Assembly: GCF_016924145.1 (NCBI RefSeq) | Contig: NZ_JAFFZO010000014.1 | Span: forward strand, 1 to 64,000 | Source: Amphritea pacifica | GTDB taxonomy: Bacteria > Pseudomonadota > Gammaproteobacteria > Pseudomonadales > Balneatricaceae | Direction: 5' to 3' | Length of the DNA: 64,000 nt | Part shown: piece after piece, positions 60,263 to 64,000 of the stretch | How positions within the stretch are numbered: position 1 is the stretch's first letter | How the letters are laid out: each line of letters starts with the position of its first letter | Program-made: the position numbers and the translations under genes | Notes under the pieces: model-generated | What the model was told of the DNA's origin: nothing | The model's input: the letters and a program-made list of their open reading frames with translations, nothing else | Databases searched by the model: none

Positions 60263-61292
60263 ATGATCGCTCTTTACTGCGGCCTCGTCGCTCCAGCCAT
60301 TTGACGCTGTGATTACAATGGGGGCAACGGTCGTGCAGCACCGCATCGATCTCCTGACGCAACTGGTTCAGGTCGCGACTAACGTCCTGTTCCATCTTAC
60401 GGTCTATATTGGCGTGAAGAATATGGGCGGCATCTTCTTTACTGATACCCAGGGTTTCCCGCATCTGGTTCAGAGCTTTATGCTCAATCGAGTCAATTTC
60501 ACCGTCCTGAAGTGCCAGATTCACCATTTTTTCATAGGTCCGGCGTCGCTCCCGAATTGCCTCGCTAAATCCCGATGCCAGCAAACCGGCGGGGAGGGCA
60601 ACGATGCCAAGGCTCATGATACTGATTATCGAAGCCATGATCTTACCCATCACAGTAATGGGAATAACATCGCCATAGCCTAAGGTTGTCATGGTGACGA
60701 TAGCCCACCACATGGCCGCGGGAATGCTGCTGAAAGCTTCAGGCTGGGCATGATGCTCTGCAAAATAGATCAGGCTGGAAGCAACAATGATCAGCATAAA
60801 CAGCACAAACAGTGCTGCGCCGATGGATCGAGCTTCCCGCTGTAACACCTGCAATAACAATGACATCGAGGAGGAGTAGCGGGTGAGTTTAAAAACCCGC
60901 AACAGACGTAACACCCGCATGAAGCGAAGGTCTACAACCAGCATCATACTCAGATAAAATGGCAGAATAACAATCAGATCAATCAGCGCCAATGGGGTCA
61001 GCATATAACGCAGTCGTCCCCAAACCGGATGCTTATGGGCTATCTTTTCATCCTCTACACAGCTCCACACCCGCGCTACATATTCAATGCTGAATACAAT
61101 AACCGAAAAGACTTCAAACCAGTAAAACCATTGATGCTCCAGGGCTGTAATGGCTGGCAGGGTTTCCAGTATAACGAACAGTACATTCAGTGAGATCAGC
61201 AGGATCAGGAAGATATCAACGATTTTTCCCAGCGTGTGCTGCTTATTGCCGATATCGAGAATTTCGTATGTTAGTTTGCGTCTGGAGATCAT
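60261..61292 (-). CDS. Voltage-gated potassium channel-like protein
   Basis: A 343-residue six-TM ion channel. S1 to S3 are clear; S4 carries spaced arginines (DLRFMRVLRLLRVFKLTRY). The pore helix and selectivity filter TMTTLGYGDV are K+-type, and S6 follows. The cytoplasmic tail has a TerB-like acidic helical segment (LQDGEIDSIEHKALNQMRETLGI) and a C-terminal CPHCNH zinc-binding pair. Start 61292 (MISRRKLTYEILD) is chosen; the extension to 61337 lacks similarity. It exports or gates K+ at the inner membrane. Confidence 0.87.
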   Translation of the reverse strand: MISRRKLTYEILDIGNKQHTLGKIVDIFLILLISLNVLFVILETLPAITALEHQWFYWFEVFSVIVFSIEYVARVWSCVEDEKIAHKHPVWGRLRYMLTPLALIDLIVILPFYLSMMLVVDLRFMRVLRLLRVFKLTRYSSSMSLLLQVLQREARSIGAALFVLFMLIIVASSLIYFAEHHAQPEAFSSIPAAMWWAIVTMTTLGYGDVIPITVMGKIMASIISIMSLGIVALPAGLLASGFSEAIRERRRTYEKMVNLALQDGEIDSIEHKALNQMRETLGISKEDAAHILHANIDRKMEQDVSRDLNQLRQEIDAVLHDRCPHCNHSVKWLERRGRSKERS

Positions 61293-61482
61293 GTGAAACC
61301 TGATAAAAGTTGAGCTGATGCGCCATAGTATCGGCAAAAGAACTTGATTTTAAAGTATTTAACCTCCCGAACTGGGTTTTCCATGGATGCAGACAGAAAC
61401 AGTGCTGGAGGCAGGGAGGGATTATCACGGTTTCTGTCTGCGTTGCGTCCCGTCGTTTTAATGACCCGAGAACGGACTGCGC

Positions 61483-61812
61483 TCAAAGTGAGCGACACCA
61501 CTGTTCAGTTTTCAATGGATCAAGCTGTAAGCTTAAAGATGTGTTACAGATGATTTTCTGTACTGCTTCTGTGGTAAGGCTGTTGCCGGGCAGTTCTAGC
61601 ACCTTGTAGCCATGGCTGTTGTCACGCTGACGAAATTCGATATAGAGAAACAGATGTTCCCGCGACTGGCGTTTGCCCTGGGTGATCCAGTAACGAATAT
61701 TGCACTGATAATGGTTGTGCCAGCAACAGGCAGGTGAGTTGAGTTTAACCTGGCGAATTGCCGCAACGGTTTCCGTACGGGGTGATTCTGAATAGATATG
61801 TGCTTCAAACAT
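61483..61812 (-). CDS. Hypothetical protein
   Basis: A 109-residue protein with a good GGGAG ribosome site before ATG 61812 and a Cys/His-containing middle (ACCWHNHYQCNIRYW). No family recognised. Predicted soluble, mixed alpha/beta. It precedes the channel gene on the same strand but ends about 190 bp away, so cotranscription is uncertain. Confidence 0.55.
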   Translation of the reverse strand: MFEAHIYSESPRTETVAAIRQVKLNSPACCWHNHYQCNIRYWITQGKRQSREHLFLYIEFRQRDNSHGYKVLELPGNSLTTEAVQKIICNTSLSLQLDPLKTEQWCRSL

Positions 61813-62062
61813 GGATCTGCTCCCATTTTCATGAGAGCTGACGTTGATACGTGGGGGTTACCTGATTTTTGTCGGTAATGACCACATCGTTTTGCTGCTG
61901 TTTGTTACAGCGGTCAAAACAACCACCTTGCCCAGGCAGGCAGGTTGGCGAGGACGTCAGCCCTTCTCTTGATGTAAAAAATTAACTGACAGGCATTCTA
62001 AATCAGAGGTATTTCCAGTGCAATGCCAGCAGGTGTTTTTCTTAACATTGGCGTTGCTCTGT

Positions 62063-62569
62063 TTAACGTTTCAGGGTCAGGGTGTCACCGCGCTGAATCA
62101 GCTCCAGATGCTGCAAAAAACTCATTCCCAGTAGTACCGTTTCCCCCTGCATATGTGGATTGATGTGGGCGGATACATCTGCCAGCGACAACCCTCCCAG
62201 TGCGACAGAATCCAACCGGGTGTCATAAACCTTAATGGTGCCATTTGCGGTGCTGGCATATGAGACTCTGCCGGGTGTTAGCCGGAGTGTATCGGCCAGC
62301 GTTCCGGGGATGCTGATGTCGGTGGCACCGGTATCAAGCAGAAATTGAACCGGCTGGCCGTTGATGGTTCCGGGGGCCACATAATGCCCCTGACGGTTGC
62401 GTTGCAGCACGACAGGCTGATGGTTGTCTGAAACCTGCAATGCGTGGTTGGGGTCATTCTGCTGTAGCAGGCGGCCCTGAAAAATCAGATAGAACACCCC
62501 CAGAAGCGTAATCCAGGTGAGATGGGCAAAGAGTCGGCCAACAAAGTGCCGGCTGCTATCCTGTTTCAT
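62063..62569 (-). CDS. Membrane-anchored retropepsin-like aspartic protease (TIGR02281 type)
   Basis: A 168-residue protein with one N-terminal TM helix (residues 15-32, LTWITLLGVFYLIFQG) and a periplasmic clan AA domain. The active site FLLDTGATDISIP holds the D-T-G motif, with a flap-like SYASTANGTIKVYDTRLD and the closing VLLGMSFLQHLELI. Like retropepsins it should act as a homodimer. Substrate unknown. The gene diverges from the DUF3422 gene. Confidence 0.87.
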   Translation of the reverse strand: MKQDSSRHFVGRLFAHLTWITLLGVFYLIFQGRLLQQNDPNHALQVSDNHQPVVLQRNRQGHYVAPGTINGQPVQFLLDTGATDISIPGTLADTLRLTPGRVSYASTANGTIKVYDTRLDSVALGGLSLADVSAHINPHMQGETVLLGMSFLQHLELIQRGDTLTLKR

Positions 62570-62759
62570 ATTGCTCCTGTATATTAGGTCTGACTGTAGA
62601 CTTTAGTCTGATAGGGGCGGTAGATCTTGTCTCCCCTCTCTGAGTCAGACGCCAGAGAATATAGCCGGTTCATTTTTAGCATATGCGAGCCGAAAAAGGA
62701 TAGCCTTAGTGTCAGGTTGATCTGAGTTATTAACCGAGAGAGTAGATGGGAGAGAGATA

Positions 62760-64000
62760 GTGCTGTTTCATTCACAGCGGCAGATGATTGCCGATGAAGT
62801 TCACGCCCGGCCATTTCAGCAGCTGAGTCCCCCGTTAAAAGTGCTGCATTTTGCTCTGATGCTGGGGGAGAAAGGGATCGCCGAGGTGCGTGATGATATC
62901 TCTGCGTTTTTTCTCCGGTGTGGCGGGCAGGCTATGGAGCCGGAAGCCAGCTTCTGTTACCAGCAACTTGAATCACTGGCGCTACGCTGGGAAGCGCATA
63001 CTGAGTTTTATACCCTGACCCTGTATCAGAATCAGCTGGATAGCCGCTGGCAGCAGACCTTATCGGGCTTGCCGGAAAACTGGAGTGATCAGCTTCCCGG
63101 CGAGCTGATCACCGGGGTGCAGATACAGGTTATGGAGCCTTCCGCCGAAGGCGATGAGGAGAGGGCACGGGAGTTGTTCAGAAATCATCAGTTGATAGGT
63201 TCCCGGGTGATGCGGGGCGCTGCCCGGGTGTGGACCGATTTTCGTGCCGAAGGTGAGTTCTATCTGGACCGGATGCTGGTGAAAAACATCCACATGCATG
63301 GCTATCAGTGTGGCCGGCTGATACAGCGTCTCTGCGAGATTGATACCTATCGTGCGGTCGCCCTGCTAGGTTTGGAACCCGCCCGCGAGACCATGAGAAA
63401 AGTGTCCCGGCTTGACCGGGAGCTGGCCGAGATAACCCTGAAGCTAAGTGCGCTGGATAAGGGGGATGAGTCCGAGACACTGGATGCTTTGATGTCACTG
63501 TCGGCCCAGGCAGAAGAGATCTCAGCAGATACGGTAAACCGGTTTTCAGCATCCGATGCCTATTATGCTCTGGTAAGAATGAGAATCTCAGAGCTGGAGG
63601 AGATCCGTATCGAGGGCCTGCAAACTCTGGAGCAGTTTATTGAGCGAAGGGTCGACCCGGCGATGCGTACCTGGCAGGCTGCGGCCCAGCGGCTTGAGCG
63701 TTTGTCCCAGCGTATAGCCCGCTCCAGTGATCTGCTGCGTTCACGGGTGGATCTGTCAACCGAGCAGAAAATTCACGGGCTGCTCAGCTCGATGAACAAA
63801 CGTACCCGCCGGCAGCTGAATCTGCAGGCAAAGCTGGAAACCTTCTCCATTATTGTCGTCACCTATTATGTTTTCGACCTGGTGGAGCGCACCATTCGCC
63901 ATCTGACTTCAGGCGAGCCCCGCGATATGGCGATTCACTGGTTGAGTTACTCTCTGCCAGCCGTTGTTCTGCTGGTCTGGTGGTATGTGCGGCGCATTAC
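62760..64000 (+). CDS. DUF3422-family protein, partial at window end
   Basis: The frame from GTG 62760 begins VLFHSQRQMIADEVHARPF, the characteristic opening of DUF3422 proteins, and stays open for 413 codons to the window edge. A long helical region with coiled-coil character (RKVSRLDRELAEITLKLSAL) precedes C-terminal TM helices (FSIIVVTYYVFDLVERTI and LPAVVLLVWWY). A GGGAGAG sequence precedes the GTG. The family is membrane-associated and uncharacterised; the last few residues lie outside the window. Confidence 0.85.
   Translation, partial: MLFHSQRQMIADEVHARPFQQLSPPLKVLHFALMLGEKGIAEVRDDISAFFLRCGGQAMEPEASFCYQQLESLALRWEAHTEFYTLTLYQNQLDSRWQQTLSGLPENWSDQLPGELITGVQIQVMEPSAEGDEERARELFRNHQLIGSRVMRGAARVWTDFRAEGEFYLDRMLVKNIHMHGYQCGRLIQRLCEIDTYRAVALLGLEPARETMRKVSRLDRELAEITLKLSALDKGDESETLDALMSLSAQAEEISADTVNRFSASDAYYALVRMRISELEEIRIEGLQTLEQFIERRVDPAMRTWQAAAQRLERLSQRIARSSDLLRSRVDLSTEQKIHGLLSSMNKRTRRQLNLQAKLETFSIIVVTYYVFDLVERTIRHLTSGEPRDMAIHWLSYSLPAVVLLVWWYVRRI

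Noticed and set aside
1-64000. CRISPR array, tRNA or rRNA genes, biosynthetic gene cluster
   Set aside because: No regularly spaced short repeats, no tRNA cloverleaf signature or rRNA sequence, and no linked synthase/tailoring genes were seen.

Overview
The window looks like chromosomal DNA of a moderate-G+C marine gammaproteobacterium, most likely of the Oceanospirillales (Oceanospirillaceae-like). This is inferred from gene content: RapA, a YbiT-type ABC-F protein, SlyD, TrmH, DUF3422, the PA2778/PA2779 pair, a TAXI-type TRAP transporter and abundant c-di-GMP proteins. No tRNA or rRNA gene and no CRISPR array was recognised.

Positions 1 to about 16.9 kb are accessory in character. They hold a broken IS110-family transposase abutted by a palindromic repeat, two copies of an 83-85 bp repeat that is probably the non-coding end of that IS, and two unrelated group II intron 3' tails without a reverse transcriptase. 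A short run of one-gene, same-strand units (GFA protein, DUF2007/zinc-ribbon protein, small membrane protein) has cassette-like intergenic hairpins. Among these sit several regulator/enzyme pairs that face away from each other: LysR with an NmrA-type reductase; LysR with a CMD/AhpD protein followed by DUF1348, a PNPOx-like protein and a DnaQ-like exonuclease; TetR with a second DUF1348 gene, across two palindromic operators; and LysR with a degenerate metallo-beta-lactamase-fold protein and a DsbA-like oxidoreductase. The theme resembles electrophile, redox or xenobiotic defence.

From 16.9 to 29 kb lie a PutP-like symporter, a Cache-sensor membrane protein with a small upstream gene, a stand-alone prephenate dehydratase, TrmH, and a complete C4-dicarboxylate-style circuit. 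In that circuit a DctB-like kinase and DctD-like sigma-54 activator precede a TAXI-TRAP transporter. A canonical -24/-12 promoter and three matching 20-bp dyads lie between regulator and transporter.

From 29.3 to 36.2 kb there are three tandem periplasmic Sel1-SPOR proteins, the last followed after 6 bp by a homologue of tRNA-queuosine mannosyltransferase, then two paralogous small lipoproteins. From 36.3 to 48.3 kb: an Lrp/AsnC regulator divergent from leuA, a nitrilase, an MFS transporter with a long C-terminal tail, and an RNA-metabolism block (SrmB-like DEAD helicase, RapA, second DEAD helicase) followed by a cytochrome c.

From 48.6 kb to the end are a periplasmic-binding/PAS/GGDEF/EAL protein, the PA2778/PA2779 pair, the YbiT-like ABC-F protein, a GreA/B-like factor with SlyD, a cluster of five triloop palindromes, an alpha/beta hydrolase-OsmC fusion, a PAS plus degenerate GGDEF protein, MarR, a VOC protein, a voltage-gated K+ channel-like protein, a retropepsin-like protease, and a DUF3422 protein cut by the window edge.
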